From NCBI GenBank assembly GCA_946498245.1, contig CAMMNN010000026.1, positions 1 to 49,274 on the forward strand: a stretch of DNA of 49,274 bases. Direction: 5' to 3'. The stretch comes from an uncultured Clostridium sp. (GTDB lineage Bacteria > Bacillota > Clostridia > Lachnospirales > Lachnospiraceae). Of this stretch, positions 26,090 to 34,605 are shown piece after piece. How positions within the stretch are numbered: position 1 is the stretch's first letter; each line of letters begins with the position of its first letter. The notes under the pieces are model-generated. The model saw only the letters and a program-made list of their open reading frames with translations, was not told the origin of the DNA and did no database searches. The position numbers and the translations under genes were made by a program.

Positions 26090-27301
26090 ATGGCTGAAAG
26101 AGAGTATTTTGAGCCGTTTCGGAAGCTGCTTCCGGCTGCGGAGCGGTATATTTATCTTAATTCCGCCGGCTGCGGCCCTTTGCCGAAGCCGGTGTGGGAA
26201 GGAATGAAAGCCGTATTCCAGCGAATGTATGAGGAAGGACAGATTAAGGTGGAGATCCACGACTGGCTCTTTGCCTTGCTGGAAGAAGCCAGAAAGGACA
26301 TTGCCCGGTTTATCCACGCGGATCCGGAGGAAATCTTTTTCGTCCGCTGCATTGCAGAAGGCCTTAATACGGTGGATTATATGTTGGACTTAAAAGAGGG
26401 GGATCAGGTGGTGGTGTCGGATCAGGAAAACCCCGCCTCCCTTCTCCCGTTTTTTGCGGCAGAAAAAACCAGGGGATTCCGGACAGAAAAGTTCCACGCA
26501 GAGGGAAGCCGCGAGGAAATCCTGGAAGCCTTTGAAAAGGCCCTGACAAAGCCCGTAAAGCTGGCGGTCTTCAGTCACGTGCTTCACGCTCTGGGGACTA
26601 AGCTTCCGGCAAAAGAGATGTGCGCCCTGGCCCGGGAAAAGGGGATTTTAACGGCTCTGGACGGAGCCCAGGCAGCAGGAAACGCCATTATCGACGTGAA
26701 AGAAATTGGCTGCGATTTTTACGTGCTGTCCTGCCACAAGTGGCTGTGCGGGCCGGAAGGCGTTGCTGCAGTTTATGTGAGAAAAGAGCTGATACCGCAG
26801 CTTAGGGTACCTTTTGGGGGAGTGGGAATGCAGGAATCCTTTGACCTGGAAAGCAATGAGATCCGCCTGCGCTCCACAGCCAGGAGATTTGAATACGGAG
26901 GAAAACACATTCCCATGTACACGGCCTTTTCCAGAACCATTGAGCTGTGGGAGAAAATCGGAGGAGAGAACATCTGCCAAAGACAGAAAGACTTAAACGC
27001 CTACTGCAGAAAACGGTTTCAGGAAGAAATTCCCCAGGCTAAAATCCTGTCGCCTAAGGAGGACGGCATGATGACCGGAATCTTTGCCTTTACCCTTCCC
27101 GGGATCGATCACCGGGATCTGGTAAAAAAGGCGTGGGAAGAACGAAACATGATTATCCAGTACCGAACCATTAATCTGTATACCAAAGAAGAAGGGATTC
27201 GGATTTCCAACAACTGGTTTGTCCGGGAAGAAGAAATCGACGTCCTGACAGACTTTGTCAAAGAGTATGTGAAAAACCATTTCAAAGGAGCAGGCCTATG
27301 A
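26090..27301 (+). CDS. Class V aminotransferase-fold PLP enzyme
   Basis: 403-aa PLP enzyme of the class V (cysteine desulfurase / isopenicillin-N epimerase-like) group. Visible: LNSAGCGPLP near the start, IAEGLNTV, DGAQAAGN with the PLP-contacting Asp, and SCHKWLCGPEG with the Schiff-base Lys. The last residues include RISNNWFVREEEID. In this operon it would most simply remove or move an amino group or do an elimination on an amino sugar acid, giving the 2-keto-3-deoxy acid used next. Which reaction it does is inferred. Its stop overlaps the kinase start (ATGA), so the two are coupled. Confidence 0.87.
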   Translation: MAEREYFEPFRKLLPAAERYIYLNSAGCGPLPKPVWEGMKAVFQRMYEEGQIKVEIHDWLFALLEEARKDIARFIHADPEEIFFVRCIAEGLNTVDYMLDLKEGDQVVVSDQENPASLLPFFAAEKTRGFRTEKFHAEGSREEILEAFEKALTKPVKLAVFSHVLHALGTKLPAKEMCALAREKGILTALDGAQAAGNAIIDVKEIGCDFYVLSCHKWLCGPEGVAAVYVRKELIPQLRVPFGGVGMQESFDLESNEIRLRSTARRFEYGGKHIPMYTAFSRTIELWEKIGGENICQRQKDLNAYCRKRFQEEIPQAKILSPKEDGMMTGIFAFTLPGIDHRDLVKKAWEERNMIIQYRTINLYTKEEGIRISNNWFVREEEIDVLTDFVKEYVKNHFKGAGL

Positions 27302-28242
27302 CGGAAGTAGTTGCCATAGGAGAAACCATGGCGGCTTTTGTCCCTAAGGAAAGAGGGTATCTTCGCTATGCGGGGGAGCTGGAAATCCGCGTGGCCGGAG
27401 CGGAAAGCAACGTGGCTGTGGGAGTCAGCAAGCTGGGCCACAGCTCCGCCTGGGTGAGCCGTCTGGGAGATGATGAGCTGGGCCGCCTGATCCGCAACGC
27501 AGTGCGGGCGGAGGGGGTAGATACCAGCAGGGTAACCTGGGACCAACAGTATCCTACGGGCCTTATGGTAAAGCAGATCCAGAGCCATTCAGAAACCTCA
27601 GTCTTTTATTACCGGGCAGGCTCGGCGGCCTCCCATATGGAAGAACTGGACTGGGACTTTCTGGCTCAGGCGAAAATCATACACATGACAGGGATCACGC
27701 CGGTACTCAGCGAAAGCTGCCGCAGCCTGGTATTAAAAACAGTAGAGTTTGCTGGAAATCACGGGATTTGGCTGAGCTTTGACCCCAATATCCGGAAAAA
27801 GCTGTGGAAGGAAAGGGATTACAGCCCCTTGATGCGGGAAATAGGAGAGCAGGCCCAAATTCTCATGATGGGGCAGGAGGAAGCCAGACAGCTTTACGGA
27901 ACAGACAAAATGGAGGAGCTGGCTCCCATGATCTTTAAAAAAGGAAAAACCCGGTTTGCAGCCCTGAAAAAAGGGGCGGAAGGGGCGGTGGTATCCGATG
28001 GAAAGCAAATCATTGCGATCCCGCCCCACCCCTGCCGCTGCATGGATCCCGTAGGGGCGGGAGATGCCTTTAACGCCGGATTTTTATGCGGAATCCTGGA
28101 AGGAAACAGCCTGGAACTGTGCGGAAAAAAAGGAGCTGTGGCCGGAGCCATGGCAACGGAGCACAATGGCGACACAGAGGGGATTCCGGAGAAAGAAACC
28201 ATGGAAGGGATTTTGGAACAGAGAGAGTCTGTCTACCGGTAA
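27298..28242 (+). CDS. kdgK: PfkB-family sugar kinase, probably 2-keto-3-deoxygluconate kinase
   Basis: 314-aa ribokinase-family enzyme. It has the N-terminal GAESNVAVGVSKLG substrate loop and the C-terminal DPVGAGDAFNAGF motif with the catalytic Asp. YYRAGSAAS and SFDPNIRKKLW are typical of KDG kinases. It should phosphorylate 2-keto-3-deoxygluconate (KDG) to KDPG. The aldolase that splits KDPG follows 30 bp later, which strongly supports the call over ribokinase or fructokinase. Confidence 0.9.
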   Translation: MTEVVAIGETMAAFVPKERGYLRYAGELEIRVAGAESNVAVGVSKLGHSSAWVSRLGDDELGRLIRNAVRAEGVDTSRVTWDQQYPTGLMVKQIQSHSETSVFYYRAGSAASHMEELDWDFLAQAKIIHMTGITPVLSESCRSLVLKTVEFAGNHGIWLSFDPNIRKKLWKERDYSPLMREIGEQAQILMMGQEEARQLYGTDKMEELAPMIFKKGKTRFAALKKGAEGAVVSDGKQIIAIPPHPCRCMDPVGAGDAFNAGFLCGILEGNSLELCGKKGAVAGAMATEHNGDTEGIPEKETMEGILEQRESVYR

Positions 28243-28272
28243 TTTACTGTGCTGGATTAGAAAGGAATGGAT

Positions 28273-28887
28273 ATGAAGGAGTTATGGGAAACCTATAAAA
28301 TATGTGCTATTTTGCGGGGACTCTCTGAGGAACAGCTAATGCCTTACACCCAGGCGGCCTTTGAAGGCGGGATCCGGTTATTTGAGGTAGCCATGAATAC
28401 TCCGGAGGGAGAGCAGCAAATCAGACGGCTGAAAAAGGAGTTTGGAAAAGAGGCCCGCATTGGGGCCGGGACAGTGACCACAAGAGAGAGGTGCCTTCAG
28501 GCGGCGGAGGCAGGGGCGGAGTTTTTCCTCACCCCCTGCGTCAACAGGCAGGTTTTAGAGTTCTGTACAGAAGAGGCCATACCTGTCCTTCCCGGCGTCA
28601 TGACGCCTACAGACGTATCGGTGTGTATGGAATACGGCTGCCGCGTGATGAAGCTCTTTCCGGCTGGTTCCCTTCCGCCGGGATATATTAAGAGTCTGAA
28701 AGGGCCTTTTGACGGGACGGAATACGTAGCCGTAGGCGGGGTAAAGCCGGAAAACGCCCCAGAGTTTTTAAAAAGAGGATTTTTGGGAGCCGGCATTGGA
28801 AGCAATCTGATCCCCAAGGAGTACATAGAAACGGGCAATTGGCAGGAGGCCCAAAAAGGCATAGCAGCCATGATGAAGGGGCTGTGA
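28273..28887 (+). CDS. eda: KDPG/KHG aldolase
   Basis: 204-aa class I aldolase that splits 2-keto-3-deoxy-6-phosphogluconate into pyruvate and glyceraldehyde-3-phosphate. Motifs: GAGTVTT, EFFLTPCVN, PVLPGVMTPTD, and VMKLFPAG with the Schiff-base Lys; AVGGVKPEN follows as the phosphate-binding loop. The ATG at 28273 is preferred (AAAGGA 6 bases upstream); another ATG at 28267 is too close to that site. It is the last gene of the TRAP operon, with a terminator 15 bp on. Confidence 0.94.
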   Translation: MKELWETYKICAILRGLSEEQLMPYTQAAFEGGIRLFEVAMNTPEGEQQIRRLKKEFGKEARIGAGTVTTRERCLQAAEAGAEFFLTPCVNRQVLEFCTEEAIPVLPGVMTPTDVSVCMEYGCRVMKLFPAGSLPPGYIKSLKGPFDGTEYVAVGGVKPENAPEFLKRGFLGAGIGSNLIPKEYIETGNWQEAQKGIAAMMKGL

Positions 28888-28902
28888 TAAAAGAAGTTCG
28901 AA

Positions 28903-28950
28903 AAAAATCCGGAAATCATTTCGCTGCTGTGGAAGGATTCCCGGATTTTT
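28903..28950 (+). terminator. Terminator of the TRAP-KDG operon
   Basis: AAAAATCCGG (28903-28912) and CCGGATTTTT (28941-28950) form a 10-bp stem with a long loop that has some inner pairing. It is A/T symmetric and may act in both directions. Confidence 0.7.
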
Positions 28951-29007
28951 GCGGATAAAGGAGGGTATCCGCTGTTTGGGAGCGTTCCCTTATGAGACTT
29001 GCCGGTG

Positions 29008-29193
29008 TTAAGAAGCTTTTTTTTGAGGCTTTCTCGGAATGGGGGCGGACTTCCTGGCCGTCCGTCCCATGGAACGCAGGAGGGAACGGGAATAGTCCAG
29101 GTATACGCCTTCAAAATAAGGAGTAGCTTCGCTTTCTACCAGAACGGTCAGATTTTTAAGGATTAATAGTTTTACTGTATCAGATAGTTTCAT
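29008..29193 (-). CDS. Small basic hypothetical protein
   Basis: 61-aa frame starting MKLSDTVKLL and reading LKNLTVLVESEATPYFEGVY, then a very basic tail ending in RKPQKKAS. I do not recognise it. In its favour: a protein-like mix of residues and AAAGGAG upstream. Against it: the spacing is poor (14 bases to ATG 29193, only 2 to an in-frame TTG at 29205). It is divergent from the AraC-type regulator gene at 29375 and lies after the TRAP operon terminator. Confidence 0.4.
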   Translation of the reverse strand: MKLSDTVKLLILKNLTVLVESEATPYFEGVYLDYSRSLLRSMGRTARKSAPIPRKPQKKAS

Positions 29194-29311
29194 GGAAAAC
29201 CACAATTCTCCTTTCTTTCTCTTGAATTTATTAGTGGTGATACTATAATAATAATATGAAAAAAAGAGAAAACTATCATTTTTGTCGCTATTTATTATAA
29301 AAATCGTATTT

Positions 29312-29342
29312 TATAATACCGGAGTCTTATTCTGCCTCCGGT
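29312..29342 (+). promoter_or_regulatory. Promoter -10 and leader hairpin of the AraC-type gene
   Basis: TATAAT (29312-29317) is followed at once by a perfect 7-bp hairpin, ACCGGAG (29318-29324) and CTCCGGT (29336-29342). No convincing -35 is seen. The hairpin would lie at the start of the mRNA. The rest of 29194-29311 is AT-rich, contains another TATAAT-like sequence and no gene. Confidence 0.4.
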
Positions 29343-29374
29343 GTTGTCTGTCGGGAAGAAAGGAAAACGGGGCC

Positions 29375-30283
29375 ATGAAATACAATATTAAAATCATGCA
29401 GGACTCTTCTGAGGTGATCCCTTACGATCTGCCGGGACTGCCGTTGTACGTAAAGGAAACGTATCTGTCTGTTTTCTCAAAGGGACGAGCGCTCTGCCAC
29501 TGGCATGAGGAATTAGAGCTTATCCGGGTAAAAGAAGGGGAGATGAACTACCGGATCAACGGAAAAAAGGTTCCCTTAAAAGAAGGGGACTGCATTTTGG
29601 TAAATTCCGGCCAGATGCATTACGGGTATACAGCGGGAAACCAGGACTGCAGGTTTCAGTGCGTTCTCTGCCACCCTAAGCTTTTGGCAGGCAATTCTGT
29701 TTTGTACCGCAAGTATTTTCTCCCTGTACAGGAAAATGAAAAGCTGGAGTACCTGTATTTTCCGGAGGGAAGGAACCGCGGCGTGGAAATGGGAAGGGCC
29801 ATGGAAGACATATCACAGCTTAGCGAAAAGAAAAGCCCGGGATACGAGCTGGTTGCTGTGGGGATCCTTACCATGCTGTGGGGCAGGCTTCTGGAAAATT
29901 TTGAGATGCTCCCTTGGGAATCGGCTTCCCCCGCAGATCCCGACCTGTCGGCCCAGCGAAATATGGTTTCTTACATTTACCGCCACTACGGGGAAAAACT
30001 GACCCTGTCCGCCATTGCAGAGTCCGGGGGCGTGTGCAGAAGCAAATGCTGTGAAATTTTTAAAAAGTACCTTCAGCAGTCACCCATAGATTTTTTAAAC
30101 CATTACCGCATAGAGGCCAGCGCCAACCTTTTGGCCCACACACAGTTAAGCGTAACGGAGATAGGACTTTCCTGCGGGTTTAACCACCCCAGCTATTATT
30201 CAAAGCTTTTCGCCCAAAACTATGGCTGTACGCCGGGAGAATACCGGAAGCGCCGGAAAAAGACGAAAGAAATTACAAATTAG
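29375..30283 (+). CDS. AraC-family transcriptional regulator with cupin sensor domain
   Basis: 302-aa regulator. The N-terminal half is a cupin-like sugar-sensing domain (ALCHWHEELELIRVKEGEMNY split over residues 40-62, then LKEGDCILVNSGQMH). The C-terminal 100 residues hold two helix-turn-helix motifs: LTLSAIAESGGVCRSKCCEIFK and LSVTEIGLSCGFNHPSYYSKLF. The ATG at 29375 is chosen for AAAGGA 9 bases upstream; the frame opens at 29282, but that covers the promoter. It may control the TRAP operon on its left or the oxidoreductase operon on its right. Confidence 0.93.
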   Translation: MKYNIKIMQDSSEVIPYDLPGLPLYVKETYLSVFSKGRALCHWHEELELIRVKEGEMNYRINGKKVPLKEGDCILVNSGQMHYGYTAGNQDCRFQCVLCHPKLLAGNSVLYRKYFLPVQENEKLEYLYFPEGRNRGVEMGRAMEDISQLSEKKSPGYELVAVGILTMLWGRLLENFEMLPWESASPADPDLSAQRNMVSYIYRHYGEKLTLSAIAESGGVCRSKCCEIFKKYLQQSPIDFLNHYRIEASANLLAHTQLSVTEIGLSCGFNHPSYYSKLFAQNYGCTPGEYRKRRKKTKEITN

Positions 30284-30412
30284 TAAGAATTTGCAAGGAA
30301 AGCTTCAGATTTTTTTAATACATGAAATGGAAAAATATGCTACACTAAGACCATGAACAAAAGGCCCCGCAGGAAAGACCGGCGGGAGAATACGAGATTC
30401 GAGGTGAGGCAT

Positions 30413-30550
30413 ATGATGAAGCAAATCAGGAAAGGATACTTGACAATTGTTTATTCCATAGGCGGCTACCGCCTGCGGGAATGGAATCTGGAACGGCGTC
30501 TCAGCAGAGAGATTCACCGTATGCTTCAGGAAGCCGGGGAGCCGGCCTGA
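30413..30550 (+). CDS. Small hypothetical protein
   Basis: 45-aa frame starting MMKQIRKGYL and ending in REIHRMLQEAGEPA, basic, with GAGGTGAGG directly before the start. The frame opens further up at 30353 (65 aa). Not recognised. It lies between the AraC gene and a strong terminator, so it is transcribed if anything is. A TACACT -10-like box lies at 30341-30346, close to the longer start. Confidence 0.35.
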   Translation: MMKQIRKGYLTIVYSIGGYRLREWNLERRLSREIHRMLQEAGEPA

Positions 30551-30626
30551 AGCAGCAAAAAAGCTGACACAGATAAGAAACACACACATTTTTGACGCAG
30601 AGATTGGTCACTCTAATAAAACTAAG

Positions 30627-30675
30627 AAGCGCTCTTCTTTCTAAGGGAAACGTTTAGAAAGAGAGCGCTTTTTCT
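30627..30675 (+). terminator. Strong Rho-independent terminator
   Basis: AAGCGCTCT and TCTTTCTAA (30627-30644) pair almost fully with TTAGAAAG and AGAGCGCTT (30654-30670), followed by TTT and CTG. It ends transcription from the AraC/small ORF region. The sequence 30676-30730 after it contains a CCGCC/GGCGG hairpin and nothing else seen. Confidence 0.85.
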
Positions 30676-30730
30676 GTCCCTGAATATATGCCGCCTATCC
30701 GGCGGCGGACTGCTATAGGAAAATCCGGGA

Positions 30731-30759
30731 TTGCCCTATTTCATGAGATGGAATATAAT
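30731..30759 (+). promoter_or_regulatory. Promoter of the Gfo/Idh operon
   Basis: TTGCCC (30731-30736) and a perfect TATAAT (30754-30759) are 17 bp apart, giving a leader of about 100 nt before the first oxidoreductase gene. Confidence 0.6.
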
Positions 30760-30863
30760 AAACTCAGCTTGAAAGAAGCAGCGGCTCAGCTATGGCCGTA
30801 CAGCGGACATGGTAATATTCGGCTGAATGGCTGCTTACAAAATGCAGAAAGGAAGAAAACAAG

Positions 30864-31844
30864 ATGAAATGGGGAATTTTAGCCACAGGGAATATTGCCA
30901 GAAAGTTTGCGTCAACCCTTGAAGCCATGGCGGGTGAAGGCGAAGTGCTGGAGGCGGCTGCCTCCAGACGGCTGGAATCGGCTGAAGCTTTTGTGAAAGA
31001 GTTTGGAGGGAAAAAAGCTTACGGCTCCTATGAGGATCTCCTAAAGGATCCGGAAGTGGAGGCCATTTATATTGCAACTCCCAATAATATGCATTACGAC
31101 AATGCAAAAGCCTGCCTGGAAGCGGGAAAGCACGTGCTGTGCGAAAAGCCTTTTACCACCAGCGCGGAGCAGGCCGAGGCCCTTTATGCCATGGCCGAGG
31201 CAAAGGGACTGTTTATTATGGAGGCATTCTGGATCCGTTTCCTGCCAGTTCTCTTAAAAATGCAGGAACTGATAAAAGAAGGGACCATCGGCCAGGTGGT
31301 TCATGCCAGAAGTGATTATGGATTTATTGCCACAGGGGCCAGAAAGGATCGGAAATTTAATTCCGGCCTGGGCGGAGGCGCCCTTTTGGACATTGGCATT
31401 TACAATCTGGGCTTTATGCATATGGTCATGGGAGAACCTCCTGTCAGCTTCTCTTCCAGGGTTCATTTAAACGAGTATGGAACCGACGATTTCAGTACGA
31501 TTCTGCTGGAATATCCCGGCGGCCGGACTGCCGGCGTTACCACTTCTATCGGAATGGACATTCCCAGGGAAGCGGCGGTTTTCGGAACCAAAGGCTCCAT
31601 TACCCTTCCGGATTTCCAGAAGGCTGAAAAAATGACGGTGCGTCTTTACGGCGGGGAGTCCTATGACGTGGAAATCCCCTTTGACATTAACGGCTTTGAA
31701 TACCAGATCCGGGAAGCCAGCCGCTGCGCCGCCGCAGGACAGAGTACCAGCCAAATCCTGAAGGCGGAGGATTCTCTGGCTATTTTGAAGCTGATGGACG
31801 ACATTCGAGAGTCCTGGGGCTTAAAATTTGCTTTTGAAGAATAA
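30864..31844 (+). CDS. Gfo/Idh/MocA-family NAD(P)-dependent oxidoreductase
   Basis: 326-aa sugar-type dehydrogenase. The N-terminal Rossmann domain begins GILATGNIARKFA; the family's EKP motif appears as CEKPFTT near residue 95, and the C-terminal substrate domain includes GGGALLDIGIYNL. Members oxidise or reduce sugars, cyclitols or their acids; the substrate cannot be told. AAAGGA lies upstream of the ATG. A second enzyme of the same family starts 13 bp after the stop, so the two may act in sequence or as a pair (as in dehydrogenation followed by reduction). Confidence 0.92.
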   Translation: MKWGILATGNIARKFASTLEAMAGEGEVLEAAASRRLESAEAFVKEFGGKKAYGSYEDLLKDPEVEAIYIATPNNMHYDNAKACLEAGKHVLCEKPFTTSAEQAEALYAMAEAKGLFIMEAFWIRFLPVLLKMQELIKEGTIGQVVHARSDYGFIATGARKDRKFNSGLGGGALLDIGIYNLGFMHMVMGEPPVSFSSRVHLNEYGTDDFSTILLEYPGGRTAGVTTSIGMDIPREAAVFGTKGSITLPDFQKAEKMTVRLYGGESYDVEIPFDINGFEYQIREASRCAAAGQSTSQILKAEDSLAILKLMDDIRESWGLKFAFEE

Positions 31845-31857
31845 ACGGAGGGAGCCA

Positions 31858-32844
31858 ATGAAGATCGGAATCGTAGGCACAGGCATGATTATCCAGAATG
31901 CAGGCAGCGCGATGAAAGAAGAACCCGGGTTTACCATTGCTTCCATTTTAAGCCGTCCCCACAGCCTGGAAAAAGCTAAAAGCCTTTCCGGGCAGTTCGG
32001 GATTCCTAATATTTATACGGATTACCGGGAGTTTCTGGCGGATCCGGAAATCGAGGCAGTGTATGTGGGAATCATCAACAGCCAGCACTATTCCTATGCC
32101 AGGGAAGCCCTTCTGGCAGGAAAGCACGTTATTGTGGAAAAGCCTTTTACCCTTACGTTAAAGGAAGGGGAAGAACTGGCGGATTTGGCCCGCAGCCGGA
32201 ATCGGATCATTTTGGAGGCTATTCACCTGCGCTACCACCCCTGGCTGGCCGCTGTGAAGGAAGGACTCAAAGAAATCGGCCGGGTCAAGCTGATCCGGTG
32301 CGATTATTCTAAGGTTTCCAGCCGGTACCGGGAGTATGTAAAAGGCAATGTGCTGCCGGTATTTGATCCGGCGCAGGGAGGCGGAGCCTTATACGACATT
32401 GGCGTTTACTGCGTCCACTTTGCAGACGCCATTTTAGGGGAAGAGGGAGCAGAACCGGAGGTTTCTTATACCGCCAACAGGGGGTATAACGGCGTTGACA
32501 CCTCGGGGACGCTGGTGCTGCGCTACCCGGAAGCCCTGGCAGTCTGTACCTGCGGAAAGGATTCTGACGGAGCCTGCCGGGGAGTGGTTCAGGGAGAGGA
32601 AGGATACCTGGAAATAGAAAATTTCCCAAGGACGACCCGTGTAGTCCTCTATCCCCACGGAGGGGACGGCCCCAAAGTACTGTGGAAAGCGGAAAAGGCG
32701 GAGGAAAACCCTTTAAAGGACGAATTTCACGCTTTCGCTGCTGTGCTTTCAACAGAGGACAGGAGAAGGGCGGAAGAAGCGCTGGAAAAAAGCCTCAGGG
32801 TCATGAGGGTATTGGACGCCGCTTTAGTGGAGAAAGGAAAATGA
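31858..32844 (+). CDS. Second Gfo/Idh/MocA-family oxidoreductase
   Basis: 328-aa enzyme: Rossmann start KIGIVGTGMI, VEKPFTL near residue 97, and GGGALYDIGVYCVHF in the C-terminal domain, so it is a diverged paralogue of its neighbour. GGAGGG stands before the ATG at 31858; the open frame begins 30 bases further up inside the preceding gene. Its stop overlaps the next start (ATGA). The pairing of two such enzymes with a VOC protein is typical of small sugar- or inositol-like catabolic clusters, but the substrate is unknown. Confidence 0.92.
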   Translation: MKIGIVGTGMIIQNAGSAMKEEPGFTIASILSRPHSLEKAKSLSGQFGIPNIYTDYREFLADPEIEAVYVGIINSQHYSYAREALLAGKHVIVEKPFTLTLKEGEELADLARSRNRIILEAIHLRYHPWLAAVKEGLKEIGRVKLIRCDYSKVSSRYREYVKGNVLPVFDPAQGGGALYDIGVYCVHFADAILGEEGAEPEVSYTANRGYNGVDTSGTLVLRYPEALAVCTCGKDSDGACRGVVQGEEGYLEIENFPRTTRVVLYPHGGDGPKVLWKAEKAEENPLKDEFHAFAAVLSTEDRRRAEEALEKSLRVMRVLDAALVEKGK

Positions 32845-33203
32845 AATTAAAAAATATTCTGATTGTGGTAAAGGATATTGAGAAATCCAAACAATTTTAT
32901 CACGATCTTTTCGGACTTGATATGATACTGGACAATGACGGCAACATGATTTTAACAGAAGGCCTTGTGCTCCAGGACGAAAAAATCTGGAGGAGCTTTT
33001 TGGGAAAAGATATTGTTCCGGAGAGCAACTCCTGCGAGCTGTATTTTGAGGAACCGGATATTGAGGCGTTTATTGAAAAACTGGAGAAATTATATCCTTC
33101 GATTCAATACGTCAATGAACTGATGGTTCATAGCTGGGGGCAAAAAGTAATCCGGTTTTACGATTTGGACGGCAATCTGATTGAAGTTGGCACACCGATG
33201 TAA
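32841..33203 (+). CDS. VOC-family (glyoxalase/bleomycin-resistance fold) protein
   Basis: 120-aa small metal-type fold: KLKNILIVVKDIEKSKQFYHDLF at the start, CELYFEEPD in the middle and IRFYDLDGNLIEVGTPM at the end, the classic beta-alpha-beta-beta-beta repeats. The final Glu of NLIEV is the usual metal ligand. It may be an isomerase, dioxygenase or lyase; no reaction can be assigned. It overlaps the oxidoreductase by 4 bp, so they are coupled. Confidence 0.9.
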   Translation: MKLKNILIVVKDIEKSKQFYHDLFGLDMILDNDGNMILTEGLVLQDEKIWRSFLGKDIVPESNSCELYFEEPDIEAFIEKLEKLYPSIQYVNELMVHSWGQKVIRFYDLDGNLIEVGTPM

Positions 33204-33299
33204 GGGAACGGGAAGAATGCCGGATTTGGACGGATTGCGGCTTATTGTGGACAAATAACAATCTTGGCCTGGAAGCCGGGGGAATGGAGGATAAAGAAA

Positions 33300-34553
33300 A
33301 TGGACAGTCACAGAATTATTCAGGTGGAGGAAAAAGTACCTTTCCGATTGCTGGTGCCTTTGAGTATTCAGCATATGTTTGCCATGTTTGGCGCGTCGGT
33401 GTTGGTGCCCTTTGTATTCGGCATCAATCCGGCTATCGTCTTATTTATGAACGGGGTGGGAACCCTGCTGTTTATTGGCGTTACCAAAGGGAAAGCCCCG
33501 GCTTATTTGGGATCCAGCTTTGCCTTTTTGGCTCCGGCGGGAATCGTTATCAGCCGGTTTGGATATGAATACGCCCTGGGGGGCTTTGTGGCCGTAGGCT
33601 TTTGCGGCTGTATTCTGGCCTTTGTAATTTATAAATTCGGTTCCAAATGGATTGATGTGGTTCTGCCTCCGGCTGCGATGGGGCCGGTAGTAGCCCTTAT
33701 CGGCCTGGAGCTTTCCGGTTCCGCGGCGGATACGGCAGGCCTTTTGGCGGAAACCGTGGATCCCAAAAACCTTACGGTCTTTTTAGTTACTCTGGGAGTG
33801 GCGGTCTTTGGCTCCATTCTTTTTAGGGGCTTCCTGTCGGTGATTCCGATTTTGATCGCAGTTATCGCCGGATACGCGGCGGCTATAGGCTGCGGTATTG
33901 TGGATTTTGAGGAAGTGGCTCAGGCGTCAATTTTTGCTCTGCCCAATTTCTCTGCCCCCAAATTTAACGCAGAAGCCATTATGATTATCCTGCCTGTAAT
34001 TTTGGTTATTACCTCTGAGCATATCGGCCATCAGGTGGTAACCAGCAAAATTGTGGGAAGAGATTTACTAAAGGATCCCGGACTCCACCGTTCTCTTTTT
34101 GGAGACAACTTTTCCACCATGCTTTCCGGTCTTATCGGATCCGTTCCCACAACGACCTATGGGGAAAACATCGGCGTTATGGCCGTAACCAGGGTATACA
34201 GCGTAAGGGTAATTGCCGGCGCGGCGATCCTCTCCATTATCTGTTCCTTTATCGGAAAGCTGTCGGCGCTGATCAATACCATACCGGGGCCGGTAATCGG
34301 GGGCATTTCCTTCCTCCTTTACGGAATGATCGGAACCTCCGGCCTGAGAATCCTGGTGGATTCCAAAGTGGATTACGGAAATTCCAGAAATTTAGCCCTG
34401 ACCTCGGTAATTTTTGTAACGGGCCTTTCCGGAATTGCTTTAAAAATCGGAAGCATTGAGATGACGGGAATGGTGCTGGCCTGCGTAGTGGGTATGATGC
34501 TGAGCCTGGTATTCTATGTGCTGGATTATTTTAAACTGACCAACGAAAATTAA
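33300..34553 (+). CDS. NCS2-family nucleobase permease (uracil/xanthine type)
   Basis: 417-aa membrane carrier with about 12-14 helices. QHMFAMFGASVLVPF at the start and YLGSSFAFLAP are UraA-like; VITSEHIGHQ and GSVPTTTYGENIG carry the substrate-site Glu and the Gly-Glu-Asn motif. It takes up uracil or a related base with protons. GGAGG 9 bases before the ATG at 33300 sets the start; a longer frame begins at 33264. It lies 96 bp after the VOC gene and probably has a link to nucleoside scavenging rather than to the oxidoreductases. Confidence 0.93.
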   Translation: MDSHRIIQVEEKVPFRLLVPLSIQHMFAMFGASVLVPFVFGINPAIVLFMNGVGTLLFIGVTKGKAPAYLGSSFAFLAPAGIVISRFGYEYALGGFVAVGFCGCILAFVIYKFGSKWIDVVLPPAAMGPVVALIGLELSGSAADTAGLLAETVDPKNLTVFLVTLGVAVFGSILFRGFLSVIPILIAVIAGYAAAIGCGIVDFEEVAQASIFALPNFSAPKFNAEAIMIILPVILVITSEHIGHQVVTSKIVGRDLLKDPGLHRSLFGDNFSTMLSGLIGSVPTTTYGENIGVMAVTRVYSVRVIAGAAILSIICSFIGKLSALINTIPGPVIGGISFLLYGMIGTSGLRILVDSKVDYGNSRNLALTSVIFVTGLSGIALKIGSIEMTGMVLACVVGMMLSLVFYVLDYFKLTNEN

Positions 34554-34560
34554 AGGGAAT

Positions 34561-34576
34561 GGCGGCTGGTGCCGCC
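34561..34576 (+). promoter_or_regulatory. Intercistronic hairpin
   Basis: GGCGGC-TGGT-GCCGCC is a perfect six-pair stem with a four-base loop (34561-34576), with outer GGG/CCC (34555-34557 and 34578-34580). No T run follows, so it may stabilise or process the mRNA. Confidence 0.45.
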
Positions 34577-34605
34577 GCCCTAATGCAAATGACAGGAGAA
34601 CATTT

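Noticed and set aside
30754..30882. Short frame MEYNKLSLKEAAAQL... before the first oxidoreductase
   Set aside because: It opens on the promoter -10 region, has no ribosome site and overlaps the next gene's start; it is more likely leader sequence.
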